A stretch of 64,000 bases of DNA, taken from NCBI GenBank assembly GCA_900143615.1, contig FREU01000002.1, forward strand, positions 290,663 through 354,662. The letters are read 5' to 3'. Below the pieces are notes generated by a model, which saw only the letters and a list, made by a program, of their open reading frames with translations, did no database searches and was not told the DNA's origin. Below are positions 28,038 through 36,963 of the stretch, piece by piece. Each line of letters opens with the position of its first letter. Position 1 is the stretch's first letter. Made by a program: the position numbers and the translations under genes. The stretch comes from Rhodobacteraceae bacterium Alg231-30 (lineage in GTDB: Bacteria; Pseudomonadota; Alphaproteobacteria; Rhodobacterales; Rhodobacteraceae).

Positions 28038-28128
28038 TACACACCGCCGGGGCGATCTGCCTTCGCCCCGGTCTCCTTTCGTTTAACGAAATTCCCTTCC
28101 CCTCCGCAAAAAGAGAGGCTCTAAACTA

Positions 28129-28956
28129 ATGGATAAAGCAAAGGACATCGTCCTGGACTGGCGCCTACACGTCTCAGTGATCGCCATCACCGTCATCTCC
28201 GAATTGATTGGCATCATCGCTGTGCCAATTGGGATCGGCTCCATCCTTCTGTTGCCACTGTTGTATGCTTTTGTTCTTGGCTTGCTTATTAACCCCAACG
28301 TGATCCCTGCAGCACGCGCTTGGATTACTGATCGCGAAGTCAACGCAGCCTCGCCCCTGATCGTGATTGCGATCATGCCGTTTATCGCGAAATTCGGCAC
28401 GATTGTTGGCCCCTCGATGGAGCAAATCATTGCGGCCGGTCCGGCGCTGATCCTGCAAGAGCTTGGAAACCTTGGCACCATTGTGCTCGCCTTCCCCGTC
28501 GCTGTTCTAGTGCTGCGTATGGGCCGTGAGTCTATCGGCGCCTGTTTCTCGGTCGCACGCGAACCCAACATCGCCATCATCGCGGATAAATATGGTCTCA
28601 AAAGCCAAGAAGGCGCAGGCGTCATGGGTGTCTACGTTGTCGGTACTCTGTTTGGCACGTTCATCTTTGCGATCCTCGCCTCTCTGCTGGCCTCAATGGG
28701 CGCTTTCAGCGTCGAAGCTTTGGCCATGGCGTGTGGCATTGGATCTGGCTCAATGATGGCGGCCTGCACAGGTGCATTGGTCAATACCGTGCCCGAAATG
28801 GAAGACAGCATTCTGGCACTGGCAGGTGCATCTAACGTGCTGACCTACGCCACAGGCATGTATCTCTGTATCTTCGTGGCTCTGCCAGTAACCGAAAAGC
28901 TCTACGCCCTTCTGGGTCGCAAAGACAACCTCAGCACCGTGAAAGCAGGAGAATAA
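28129..28956 (+). CDS. DUF3100 family membrane transporter subunit
   Basis: A 275-residue integral membrane protein with about eight hydrophobic segments, resembling DUF3100. Glycine/serine-rich discontinuities, such as A-C-G-I-G-S-G-S-M-M-A-A-C-T-G-A-L near residue 205, look like a substrate path and recall LysO/MadM-like carriers. The next gene encodes a small five-helix protein two bases downstream, so the pair could form a two-subunit carrier. Function is inferred from context with the M20 hydrolase and dehydrogenases: uptake of the compound they degrade. Confidence 0.8.
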   Translation: MDKAKDIVLDWRLHVSVIAITVISELIGIIAVPIGIGSILLLPLLYAFVLGLLINPNVIPAARAWITDREVNAASPLIVIAIMPFIAKFGTIVGPSMEQIIAAGPALILQELGNLGTIVLAFPVAVLVLRMGRESIGACFSVAREPNIAIIADKYGLKSQEGAGVMGVYVVGTLFGTFIFAILASLLASMGAFSVEALAMACGIGSGSMMAACTGALVNTVPEMEDSILALAGASNVLTYATGMYLCIFVALPVTEKLYALLGRKDNLSTVKAGE

Positions 28957-28958
28957 TC

Positions 28959-29435
28959 ATGAGCGATCTTGCCTCCCAAGCGCCGCAGGAAGAAAGCGGC
29001 AACCCTGATCTTGTAATGCATGCCATCGTGCTGGTTGTCGTCTGCATTGTTGGTCTGATTGGCAACACTGTCGGCACCGACAACACTCTGCCACAAGGCC
29101 TCTTTGGTCTGGTTTTACTCTACGCCATTTGCATTGTGGGTCTAATTTTGACCAAAGTCGTCCCCTTCAAACTGCCATCCGTGGCGTGGATCTCGCTGGT
29201 CGGTATTCTGGTGACGATGCCATATACCCCGGGCAGCGAATGGATCCTGAGCAAAGTGGCGCATGTCAACTTTCTAACCTTAGCAACACCGTGTCTTGCA
29301 TATGCAGGTATCGCGATTGCCAAACGTGAGATTGAAATCGCCAAAGCTTCCGGTTGGAAAATCATCCTGATCGCCGTCTTGGTGATGACCGGCACCTATG
29401 TTGGCTCGGCCTTCATCGCGGATCTGTTCCTATAA
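28959..29435 (+). CDS. small membrane protein, putative partner of the DUF3100 protein
   Basis: A 158-residue protein with five predicted helices (about residues 20-40, 47-66, 71-88, 102-118 and 132-155). AGGAG stands seven bases before the ATG, and the start follows the DUF3100 stop by two bases. I cannot name its family. Size and position recall MadL, the small partner of MadM in the malonate carrier, but that is an analogy, not a detected homology. It ends the operon, and a long hairpin follows at 29615. Confidence 0.75.
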   Translation: MSDLASQAPQEESGNPDLVMHAIVLVVVCIVGLIGNTVGTDNTLPQGLFGLVLLYAICIVGLILTKVVPFKLPSVAWISLVGILVTMPYTPGSEWILSKVAHVNFLTLATPCLAYAGIAIAKREIEIAKASGWKIILIAVLVMTGTYVGSAFIADLFL

Positions 29436-29614
29436 ACCAATTTCGCGTCCGACCTTCAAACGTCGGGCGCGACTAACCCATCAGGGTCTACCGATCCAAG
29501 GCGCTAGATCAAACTAATCAAGACTTTGTGGGGAGTATTGGCTCAAACGGGTCTCCCGCTTTCCGCCCGAGAAACGGTCGTTTCCGAAAACAAACCCTAA
29601 AATGTGATGCCACC

Positions 29615-29657
29615 CGCGGGGATGCACCTTCCGATGGAGAGGTGCAAAGGCCCCGCG
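29615..29657. terminator. long hairpin between convergent operons
   Basis: CGCGGGG (29615-29621) pairs with CCCCGCG (29651-29657), and inside it GCACCT (29624-29629) pairs with AGGTGC (29640-29645). It lies between the end of the DUF3100 operon and the end of the convergent MFS gene. It lacks an adjacent T-run on either strand, so it may be a weak bidirectional terminator or an mRNA 3' stabiliser. Confidence 0.5.
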
Positions 29658-29675
29658 AGCATGCTCGATTTTAGC

Positions 29676-30908
29676 CTATTCAGCAGCGACAACCGCGTCT
29701 TTACGGGCAGCCACGGGAGCGGCCACAGGCGCTTTGGTCATGAAGGCGATAACCGCGGCCAGAACCAACATCGCAGCACTTGCTGCATAAGCTGTGTTGA
29801 AGCTACCTGTCATGTCCACAGACAAGGACGCCATCACCGGACCCAATGCGCCGGACAGACCCCAACCCAGATAGACCAGACCGTAGTTTGCGCCATAGCC
29901 TTTGAGGCCGAAGTAGTCGGCGGTCAGCGATGGGAACACGCTCAGCAATGTGCCGTAGAAGACAGCACCACCAATAGCACCAGCAATCAGCATGATCTCG
30001 GTTGAGATGTGCATGAAGAACCACATGTTTGCAGCTTGCAGCAAGAACACGATGATCAATGTGTTCACGCGACCGATTTTGTCAGACACGATACCACCAA
30101 GGATCCGGCCACTTGCGTTGGCAACCGCCAGCAAACCAACCAGATACACAGCGCTTTCCAGACCCACCTGAACGTTAGCAACCTGCGTGATTGTCCCAAT
30201 CAACATCACGCCTGCGCTGGACGCCAGAGCGAACATCGACAGCAGGAAGTAGAACTGACGAGTCTTGATCATCTCACGCCATGTCATTTCCAGACCGGCA
30301 GTCGCAGCTTTCGTCGCAACGTTTTTCGGTGCGGCAGGTTTGTAACCTTCAGGCGGGTTCACAACGGTCATACCAAGGCCAACCGATACAATGATGATAC
30401 CTGTACCCAAGATGACAAACGCTGTTTGAATGTCAAAGCTGTTGACCAGCGCTTTTGTCAGCGGTGCAACATAAACAGCACCAAGACCAAAACCACCAAC
30501 GATCAGACCGCTGACCATGCCTTTTTTGGAAGGGTGCCACCACTTCATCGCAGCCGGTGTCACACAAGCGTAGGCGAAACCGATACCTGTCCCAACGGCA
30601 ATACCAAAGGTCAGAACCATGGCGGTCGGGCTTGTTAAAAGACCCGAAGCAATCATGCCAAGGCCAACCAGCGAACCGCCGATCATAATGATTTTCCGTG
30701 GTCCAATTTTGTCCTGCAGAACACCCGCCGTCAAAGTTGCGATCGAAAATACGACAATCGCGACGCTATAAGGCGTCGAGGCTTGAGTGGCAGTCCATCC
30801 CAAGTCAGCAATAAGTGCGTCTTTGAAAACGCTCCAAGCGTACAAGACGCCAATCGAGAGGTTAATACCTATCCCTGCGAGCAGGATAGTAAGGGGTCTA
30901 TTGGCCAT
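29676..30908 (-). CDS. OFA-family MFS transporter (oxalate/formate antiporter-like)
   Basis: A 410-residue 12-helix MFS protein. It opens with A-G-I-G-I-N-L-S-I-G-V-L-Y-A-W-S-V-F, a pattern typical of the OxlT/OFA branch. It also has D-K-I-G-P-R-K (loop 2-3) and C-V-T-P-A-A-M-K-W-W-H-P-S-K-K-G-M in the middle. Members exchange small carboxylates. The exact substrate is unknown; the key OxlT Arg/Lys positions were not aligned. It is convergent with the DUF3100 operon and monocistronic. Confidence 0.88.
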   Translation of the reverse strand: MANRPLTILLAGIGINLSIGVLYAWSVFKDALIADLGWTATQASTPYSVAIVVFSIATLTAGVLQDKIGPRKIIMIGGSLVGLGMIASGLLTSPTAMVLTFGIAVGTGIGFAYACVTPAAMKWWHPSKKGMVSGLIVGGFGLGAVYVAPLTKALVNSFDIQTAFVILGTGIIIVSVGLGMTVVNPPEGYKPAAPKNVATKAATAGLEMTWREMIKTRQFYFLLSMFALASSAGVMLIGTITQVANVQVGLESAVYLVGLLAVANASGRILGGIVSDKIGRVNTLIIVFLLQAANMWFFMHISTEIMLIAGAIGGAVFYGTLLSVFPSLTADYFGLKGYGANYGLVYLGWGLSGALGPVMASLSVDMTGSFNTAYAASAAMLVLAAVIAFMTKAPVAAPVAARKDAVVAAE

Positions 30909-31114
30909 CGTTACCGTTCCAAAACATTTATGTGAAGGCGGTAACGTAAGGACGCATTCTGGCTTAAAAAGGGGGCACCTGTCTGCTCTTTTGACTCCGC
31001 GCCAACTCGGGCGAAGTCACGCCGACCAGCGGCGAAAATTCGCCCAAAATAGCGCGCATCCTGTCGCAGGCAGATAAATCTGGATCGCGTGACTCGTAAT
31101 TTGAGACATAAATC

Positions 31115-31639
31115 CTAATGCGTGCGCATCGCGCGGAGCGCGCACAAGAATTTGACCTGTGCTGCGCTTTCAATTGTGCCTGCTCGGGCCGTGCGGATTG
31201 CGTCAATCGCCACAGCGCTGGAATACCCAGCCAGAACCAGCAAGGCGGCAGCCACGGTCCCCGTACGCCCCAATCCGGCTGCGCAATGAAACACAACCCG
31301 CCCCCCGCGATCTAAAACCGTGGACAGCTCAGCCAGCTGCGCCGCCCAATCTGGCGTCGCGCCGCAGTCTGGGGCCATTAAGTTTGTGATTGGAAAATGC
31401 TGCCACTCAAACTGGGTCGAACGCATCTCCTGCGCAAAGCCTTGCACGCCCAATTCCCGGAACTCATGCGCCTCGATCAAACTGACCACGCGCTCCGCAC
31501 GCCAGCTCTCGAGCGCAGCGATATCTTGAGACAAATCTCGGCACCACATTTCTCCGGCGGCCGACAGCCCTGTCCGCCCAGGACAGGCACACATTCCAAT
31601 TATTCCGCCATTTGGCGTACGGACGGTATCTATTTTCAC
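31115..31639 (-). CDS. dual-specificity/tyrosine protein phosphatase family protein
   Basis: A 174-residue phosphatase with the CX5R signature in V-V-F-H-C-A-A-G-L-G-R-T-G-T (nucleophile Cys119, Arg125) and a likely general acid Asp91 in M-A-P-D-C. The overall pattern resembles CDKN3-like and bacterial dual-specificity phosphatases. It would remove phosphate from a protein Tyr/Ser or a small phospho-compound. It stands between the MFS antiporter gene and the aminoethylphosphonate importer. A phosphate-related role is possible, but nothing in the sequence proves it. Confidence 0.85.
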   Translation of the reverse strand: MKIDTVRTPNGGIIGMCACPGRTGLSAAGEMWCRDLSQDIAALESWRAERVVSLIEAHEFRELGVQGFAQEMRSTQFEWQHFPITNLMAPDCGATPDWAAQLAELSTVLDRGGRVVFHCAAGLGRTGTVAAALLVLAGYSSAVAIDAIRTARAGTIESAAQVKFLCALRAMRTH

Positions 31640-31695
31640 AGAACGACTTTGAATTTGGAGTCAGGTCGCGCTGCCATAACTCGGATATTTTAGGA

Positions 31696-31726
31696 AGAAA
31701 TAGGCCCGGCAAAGCGCGACCGGGCC
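31696..31726 (-). terminator. intrinsic terminator after aepX
   Basis: On the minus strand GGCCCGG (31726-31720) pairs with CCGGGCC (31709-31703) and is followed by TATTTCTT. It closes the transcript of the aminoethylphosphonate-binding protein gene, 51 bases past its stop. Confidence 0.8.
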
Positions 31727-31776
31727 CATCTTGATGTTGTTGAGAATTCCTGTTCAGACTTTCCAGCCTGAAGCCA

Positions 31777-32802
31777 TTAGGATCCTTCGGTCTTTTGCTC
31801 GTAGCGGCGACGCCACTCAGCAACGATTTCGTCTTTGTTGTTCGCCGACCAAACAAAGTCATTGTCGATCAGACGCTCATAGACTTCCTGTGGGAAGTTG
31901 GGCGTTTCAACAGCCACTTCGGGCATGGCCACAACCGAGTAGCTGGTCGAATAGGTTTTGATTGCCTCTTCTGAGATCGCCCAGTCCATAAAGATCTTGG
32001 CGGCATCCAATTGATCAGTGCCAGCAATGATCGCGCTGGCCTGCATTTCCCAGCCAACACCTTCGGTTGGGACAACCAACTCTAGCGGCGCGCCCTCTTC
32101 GATCAGCTTGGCGCCCCGAAATGGCCATGACACACCGATGGCAAACTCACCCGTCGCGGCCTGAACGCATGGCTTGGAGCCCGAGTGCGTGTAAACCGCG
32201 ATGTTTTCATGCAGCGCATCCATGTAATCCCAGGCTTTGTCTTCACCAAACAATTGGATCCAGCTGGCAACATCCAGATACCCTGTGCCCGAAGACGCTG
32301 GGTTCGGCATTGAAATGTGACCTTGGTAAACTGGGTCTGTCAAATCAGCCCAAGTGGCAGGCATCGGCAGGTCAAGACGCTCCATTTCGATTGTGTTCAC
32401 ACACAACGCGCCAGCCCAGCCATACATGCCAACCCAGTTCATCTCGCCTTCGTTATCCAGATAGCGCGGGTCCAGCTTGTCGGTGCCTGCAGGCTGATAT
32501 GCGTGGAACATGTCCAGATCTTCCATGGTCAACATGGAAGTCGCGGCCATTGCGAACAAAACGTCGGCACGCGGGTTGTCTTTTTCCGCCATCAGACGCG
32601 CATGCATGATGCCGGTTGAATCGCGGACCCATTCGGTTTCGATATCGGGGTGCGCGGCACTGAATGCATCCGCGAAAATCTTCAAATTGTCAGCGTCAGT
32701 CGACGAATAAATGACCAGCTTTTCGCTGGCAAATGCTGGCGTAAAACCAAGCGTGATCGCAAGGGCTGCGGCGGAGAAGCTGGTGGTGGTGAACTGGTGC
32801 AT
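31777..32802 (-). CDS. aepX: 2-aminoethylphosphonate ABC transporter substrate-binding protein (AepX/PhnS2 type)
   Basis: A 341-residue periplasmic binding protein with signal peptide (cleavage after T-P-A-F-A-S, about 26). It follows the family layout closely: K-L-V-I-Y-S-S-T-D-A-D near the start, W-V-R-D-S-T-G-I-M-H-A-R-L-M-A-E-K-D, M-P-N-P-A-S-S-G-T-G-Y-L and H-S-G-S-K-P-C. The S-S-G-T-G and D-S-T-G loops are where the phosphonate sits in relatives. It captures 2-aminoethylphosphonate (or a related phosphonate) for the ABC importer encoded divergently at 33122-35955. I start at ATG 32802 rather than TTG 32814. Confidence 0.9.
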   Translation of the reverse strand: MHQFTTTSFSAAALAITLGFTPAFASEKLVIYSSTDADNLKIFADAFSAAHPDIETEWVRDSTGIMHARLMAEKDNPRADVLFAMAATSMLTMEDLDMFHAYQPAGTDKLDPRYLDNEGEMNWVGMYGWAGALCVNTIEMERLDLPMPATWADLTDPVYQGHISMPNPASSGTGYLDVASWIQLFGEDKAWDYMDALHENIAVYTHSGSKPCVQAATGEFAIGVSWPFRGAKLIEEGAPLELVVPTEGVGWEMQASAIIAGTDQLDAAKIFMDWAISEEAIKTYSTSYSVVAMPEVAVETPNFPQEVYERLIDNDFVWSANNKDEIVAEWRRRYEQKTEGS

Positions 32803-33121
32803 TTTGCATTCCAAACGTTGCAGAGTTGTCTTGCCCCCTGCCTAAACCAGCGGAGCACAAATAATAAATGAAACTTATATGACAGTTCGCAACAAATGAC
32901 CGTATGTCAAGAACTCCACCAGCGCACCTAAGAATATTCCTTGTTTTACGCCTATTTATTGACGTCATTGGGAGGTTAATTCAGCCAAATTGAAATTTTC
33001 AATGCCCTCTCAATTCTCACTTAATAAGCAAATCTTATTTTTGTATCAATATTTTTCTCTCGACAGGCACCCTTAGACTTGCGTATCAAAGCCACAAAGT
33101 TACGCTGCTGGAATTCAGAAA
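32803..33121. promoter_or_regulatory. divergent promoter region of the aminoethylphosphonate importer
   Basis: This 319-base AT-rich spacer separates aepX from the ATPase gene and must carry both promoters. It contains the near-perfect palindrome ATTGAAATTTTCAAT (32989-33003), a candidate binding site for the LysR regulator encoded at 35999. No other gene is visible. Confidence 0.5.
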
Positions 33122-34255
33122 ATGACCATCCACGACACCAAACTCACGCCTGCAGAAACCTGCACGACGGACCCCAGGTCGCCCTATCTTGGCGTCAAAA
33201 ATCTCACCAAAAAATTCGATGAGTCTACTGCACTTGATGATGTGTCCTTTGACATCTCCAAAGGTGAATTCATCTGTTTTCTAGGGCCATCAGGTTGCGG
33301 AAAAACCACGCTATTGCGCTGCATCGCCGGGCTGGAAACTCAGACCGCCGGCCAGATCATCCAGTCAGAAAAAGACATCTCGTGGCTGCCCCCCTCGGCA
33401 CGCGATTTTGGCATTGTGTTTCAATCTTACGCGCTGTTTCCCAACCTCACGGTGGGCGACAATGTCGCCTATGGGCTGGTCAACACGGGTGCCAAACGGC
33501 GCGAGATCGCAGAAAAAGTTGACGGGTTACTCAAACTGGTGAACCTCAGCGCTCACAAATCAAAATATCCCGCGCAACTCTCCGGCGGTGAGCAACAACG
33601 CATCGCTTTGGTACGCGCCCTTGCGACATCGCCAGGCTTATTGTTACTGGATGAGCCGCTGTCAGCCCTTGATGCTCAAGTGCGCGAACACTTGCGCCGC
33701 GAAGTGCGCGCCCTGCAAAAACGTCTTGATGTGACCACCATCATGGTCACCCACGACCAAGACGAAGCCCTGACAATGGCCGATCGGATCGTTGTGATGA
33801 ACGCAGGCAAGCTCGAGCAAATCGGCACGCCCCGAGAAATCTATGAGGAGCCAGCCACGCCATTTGTGGCACGGTTTATCGGTGAAACCAATGTCATTCC
33901 ACTGGCCGAGTTCGAACATGGGCACGCCCGCTCAGGACGGTGCTGGTTGGACATCAGCCAAGCAAAGTCGGCGGATGAAACCGCGCCAAGCGGCACCGAT
34001 GTGATCGCCGTGATCCGCCCCGAAGATGTGTTGATTGCTCAAAAAGACTGCCTCAACACCGTTCAGACCGACATCCTCGACGTCGAGTTTTTAGGGGATC
34101 ACTTGACAGTCCACGTCCATGCTCCGGCTTTGGACTCAGATCGCCTCTCGGTGCGCATCAGCAAGCAACAGGCCCTGACGTTGGATCTCTCCGCCGGAAC
34201 CAGACTTCCGCTCTGCCTGCCATCGCAAGCCCTGCGCTTACTGAACGCAACCTAA
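33122..34255 (+). CDS. 2-aminoethylphosphonate ABC transporter ATP-binding protein (PhnT2/AepV type)
   Basis: A 377-residue ABC ATPase. Walker A G-P-S-G-C-G-K-T-T is at 55-63, the signature L-S-G-G-E-Q-Q-R at 153-160, Walker B L-L-L-L-D-E-P at about 173-179 and the switch His in V-T-H-D-Q-D-E-A. A C-terminal TOBE domain (about 285-375) is present, as in spermidine/iron-type importers. It powers the importer with the permease encoded 11 bases downstream. The assignment to aminoethylphosphonate rests mainly on its neighbour aepX. Confidence 0.9.
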   Translation: MTIHDTKLTPAETCTTDPRSPYLGVKNLTKKFDESTALDDVSFDISKGEFICFLGPSGCGKTTLLRCIAGLETQTAGQIIQSEKDISWLPPSARDFGIVFQSYALFPNLTVGDNVAYGLVNTGAKRREIAEKVDGLLKLVNLSAHKSKYPAQLSGGEQQRIALVRALATSPGLLLLDEPLSALDAQVREHLRREVRALQKRLDVTTIMVTHDQDEALTMADRIVVMNAGKLEQIGTPREIYEEPATPFVARFIGETNVIPLAEFEHGHARSGRCWLDISQAKSADETAPSGTDVIAVIRPEDVLIAQKDCLNTVQTDILDVEFLGDHLTVHVHAPALDSDRLSVRISKQQALTLDLSAGTRLPLCLPSQALRLLNAT

Positions 34256-34266
34256 GGACAACAGCC

Positions 34267-35955
34267 ATGATCGCTTCTCTGCGCGCGCCGCGTCAGGCGC
34301 TGGACAACGATGGCCGCCTGATGCGCCTGTTTCTGCTTGGCTATGTCGCCTTCTTTTTGGTGACACTGGTCCTGCCCCTATACGCGCTGGTGTCGACCGG
34401 CATGACCGACGGCAACGGTAATTTCGTCGGCTTGGCCAACTTTCGCACCTATTTTGAAACACCATCGCTGGTGCGCTCTCTGACCAACAGCTTTCAGGTC
34501 ACTCTGATATCTACCGTCATCGTCACCTTTCTGGCCTTTGCCTATGCTTACGCGCTGACCCGCACCTGCATGCCTTTCAAAGGTGCCTTCAAACTCATCG
34601 CGCTCATTCCACTACTTAGCCCGTCCCTGTTGGCCGCGATTGCGCTGATCTATTGGTTTGGCAACCAAGGTGTGCTGCGCGATGTGATGATGGGCACCTC
34701 AATCTATGGTCCCACGGGCATCATCATGGCGTCGGTATTCTGGACCTTCCCGCACGCCTTGATGCTGATGATCACCGCATTGTCGGTGTCCGACGCCCGC
34801 CTTTACGAGGCTGCGGCAGTGATGAAAACCAGCCCGCTGCGCACTTTTCTGACGGTCACTCTCCCCGGTGCCAGATACGGTTTAATCAGCGCCTTTATCG
34901 TGGTCTTTATCCTGATTTTCACCGACTTCGGTGTGCCCAAAGTGATTGGCGGGAACTACAACGTGCTCGCCACCGATATCTACAAAGAGGTTGTCGGTCA
35001 GCAGAACTTTCAGATGGGCGCGGTGGTCTCAACTGTTCTGCTGATTCCGGCAGTCATCGCCTTTGCCATCGACCGTCGCGTGCAAAAATCGCAACGCTCC
35101 GCCCTGAATGCACGCTCGGTCAGCTATCACCCCAAACCCAACCGCACCATCGACACCTGCGCCTTGGTGTTTTGTGTGCTGATGAGCGTGATCATCTTTG
35201 GTATTGTCGGCATGGCCCAGTTTGCCTCGCTGGTGAAATTCTGGCCCTACAATCTCGACTTCACCCTGAAACACTATGAATTCAACTCAGCTGGCGTGGG
35301 CTGGTTTGCCTTTTTCAACTCGCTCAAGCTGGCCTTTTGGACAGCGATGATTGGCACGCCGCTAATCTTTTTCGGAGCCTATTTGGTGGAAAAACCACCG
35401 GTTTCGGGCCCGCTACGCCCCTTTGTGCATTTGATGGCGCTGATTCCACTGGCCGTGCCAGGACTGGTACTGGGTCTCAGCTACATCTTCTTCTTTAACC
35501 ACCCGCTTAATCCATTGGTGGTGATCTATGGCACAATGGGCATCATGGTGCTCAACACGGTGACGCATTTCTACAGCGTGTCCCATCTCACGGCGGTGAC
35601 GGCGCTCAAACAAATCGACCGCGAATTCGAAGCTGTCTCCGCCTCGCTCAAACGCTCGGTGCTGCACATGTTCTTCCGCGTGACCTTGCCGGTTAGCTTA
35701 CCTGCAGTTCTGGACATCTGGGCCTATATGTTTGTGAATGCGATGACCACGGTGTCAGGTGTGATCTTCCTCTACGGGGCCAGCACAATCCTTGCCTCCG
35801 TGGGGGCCATCCACCTAGATGAACAAGGCGCCAGCGCCTCAGCCGCAGCCATGGCGATGCTGATCTTTTATGCCTCTGTGGTGGTGCGATTGTTGCATGC
35901 GGCCATCTCGCGCGTGTTGCTCAAACGCACACAGGCATGGCGTTTGGCCAAATAG
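34267..35955 (+). CDS. 2-aminoethylphosphonate ABC transporter permease, two-domain (PhnU2/AepW type)
   Basis: A 562-residue permease with about twelve helices, made of two fused binding-protein-dependent permease domains (roughly residues 60-270 and 345-555). Each has an EAA loop: Y-E-A-A-A-V-M-K-T-S-P-L in the first and F-E-A-V-S-A-S-L-K-R-S-V in the second. One polypeptide therefore replaces a permease dimer. TAAGGA precedes the ATG. It ends the importer operon, and a hairpin follows at 35969. Confidence 0.92.
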   Translation: MIASLRAPRQALDNDGRLMRLFLLGYVAFFLVTLVLPLYALVSTGMTDGNGNFVGLANFRTYFETPSLVRSLTNSFQVTLISTVIVTFLAFAYAYALTRTCMPFKGAFKLIALIPLLSPSLLAAIALIYWFGNQGVLRDVMMGTSIYGPTGIIMASVFWTFPHALMLMITALSVSDARLYEAAAVMKTSPLRTFLTVTLPGARYGLISAFIVVFILIFTDFGVPKVIGGNYNVLATDIYKEVVGQQNFQMGAVVSTVLLIPAVIAFAIDRRVQKSQRSALNARSVSYHPKPNRTIDTCALVFCVLMSVIIFGIVGMAQFASLVKFWPYNLDFTLKHYEFNSAGVGWFAFFNSLKLAFWTAMIGTPLIFFGAYLVEKPPVSGPLRPFVHLMALIPLAVPGLVLGLSYIFFFNHPLNPLVVIYGTMGIMVLNTVTHFYSVSHLTAVTALKQIDREFEAVSASLKRSVLHMFFRVTLPVSLPAVLDIWAYMFVNAMTTVSGVIFLYGASTILASVGAIHLDEQGASASAAAMAMLIFYASVVVRLLHAAISRVLLKRTQAWRLAK

Positions 35956-35968
35956 AGAAACCAGCAAC

Positions 35969-35993
35969 AGGCGCCCCGCACTTTGGGGCGTCT
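35969..35993. terminator. bidirectional hairpin between importer operon and lysR
   Basis: AGGCGCCCC (35969-35977) pairs with GGGGCGTCT (35985-35993), nine base pairs with one G-T, around a seven-base loop. It lies exactly between two convergent stop codons. No long T-run follows, so termination may be only partial. Confidence 0.55.
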
Positions 35994-35998
35994 GTGAC

Positions 35999-36883
35999 CT
36001 ATAACCCACCCAAAACAGCGCGTATTTCTGCTTCCAAAGCGTCCAGATGCGCGGCATGGTCCGAGACCCGTGCCCGCGCAATACTCAGCTTGAGCGACAC
36101 ATCCGGAACAAAGCGGCGACACACCAGTTGACCTTGGCCGACCACTTCAGGGGTGTTGCGGTCACTAAAGGCCACCACGCCGCTGTCGATGGAAAACTGA
36201 CAGAGCGACGCAAATAGATTGCTCTCCAGCACCGGCTCCCAAACGTGCCCCGCCCCTTCAAAGGCGCGCATCAACTGCTGCGAGCTAGGATGTTTCTGAT
36301 ACAAGGCCGCCAACTCACGTCCGGCCAAGTCGGCCACCTCGATCACCTCTTTTTGCGCCAAGGCGTCGTCGTGCCGCATCGTACAGAAGACCGGCACTTC
36401 CACGAATGATTGCTCACCGCCCACTGGCAACGAGGGGTCCACCTCAAACACCCCCATATCAAAGATATGGCTGTCGAGCATTTCCTGCACATGCACAGAA
36501 GACTGCGCCTGCAATGAAAACGTCAACTCAGGAAAGCGCGCCCGCATACCGGACAGGGCCCGTGGCAACGCGCTCATCGCAAAACCAACGGTGCAGCCAA
36601 TTTGCAGATGGGTATTGGAATAGCCGCGCAAAGCCTCAGCCGCGCGGCGCGCTTCGGCAAAACTGTCCAACACATTTTGAGCTTGGGTCAGAAAGGCACG
36701 CCCCTGTGGCGTGACTTGGATTTTGCCCTGACGCCGCTCAAACACCGCAAAGCCCAGATCCTTTTCCAACCCGTTGATCAACTGGCTCACCGCGGGTTGG
36801 GTCACGCCCAAAACCTGCGCGGCGCGCACAGTGGTGCCATATTCGACGGTCAGCTTTAAAGCGCGCAGTTGGCGTTCGTTCAT
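35999..36883 (-). CDS. LysR regulator of aminoethylphosphonate uptake (Phn-LysR type)
   Basis: A 294-residue LysR protein: helix-turn-helix at residues 1-60 (G-T-T-V-R-A-A-Q-V-L-G-V-T-Q-P-A-V-S-Q) and an effector domain with L-Q-I-G-C-T-V-G-F-A. It is convergent with the permease gene. The LysR group associated with aminoethylphosphonate genes commonly sits here, so it probably activates the importer when phosphonate is present. I infer the role from position only. Confidence 0.88.
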   Translation of the reverse strand: MNERQLRALKLTVEYGTTVRAAQVLGVTQPAVSQLINGLEKDLGFAVFERRQGKIQVTPQGRAFLTQAQNVLDSFAEARRAAEALRGYSNTHLQIGCTVGFAMSALPRALSGMRARFPELTFSLQAQSSVHVQEMLDSHIFDMGVFEVDPSLPVGGEQSFVEVPVFCTMRHDDALAQKEVIEVADLAGRELAALYQKHPSSQQLMRAFEGAGHVWEPVLESNLFASLCQFSIDSGVVAFSDRNTPEVVGQGQLVCRRFVPDVSLKLSIARARVSDHAAHLDALEAEIRAVLGGL

Positions 36884-36917
36884 CAGGGCACCGATGGCTT
36901 GGGACTAGGTCCCTGCA

Positions 36918-36950
36918 TAAAGGGGCTGGGACCCGCAAAAGTCCAGCCCC
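36918..36950 (-). terminator. intrinsic terminator after the hutW-hutX-SDR operon
   Basis: Reading the minus strand, GGGGCTGGAC (36950-36941) pairs with GTCCCAGCCCC (36932-36922), with one bulged base, and TTTAT follows. It lies just beyond the stop of the SDR gene. Confidence 0.75.
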
Positions 36951-36963
36951 CCAACAAGTTTGC

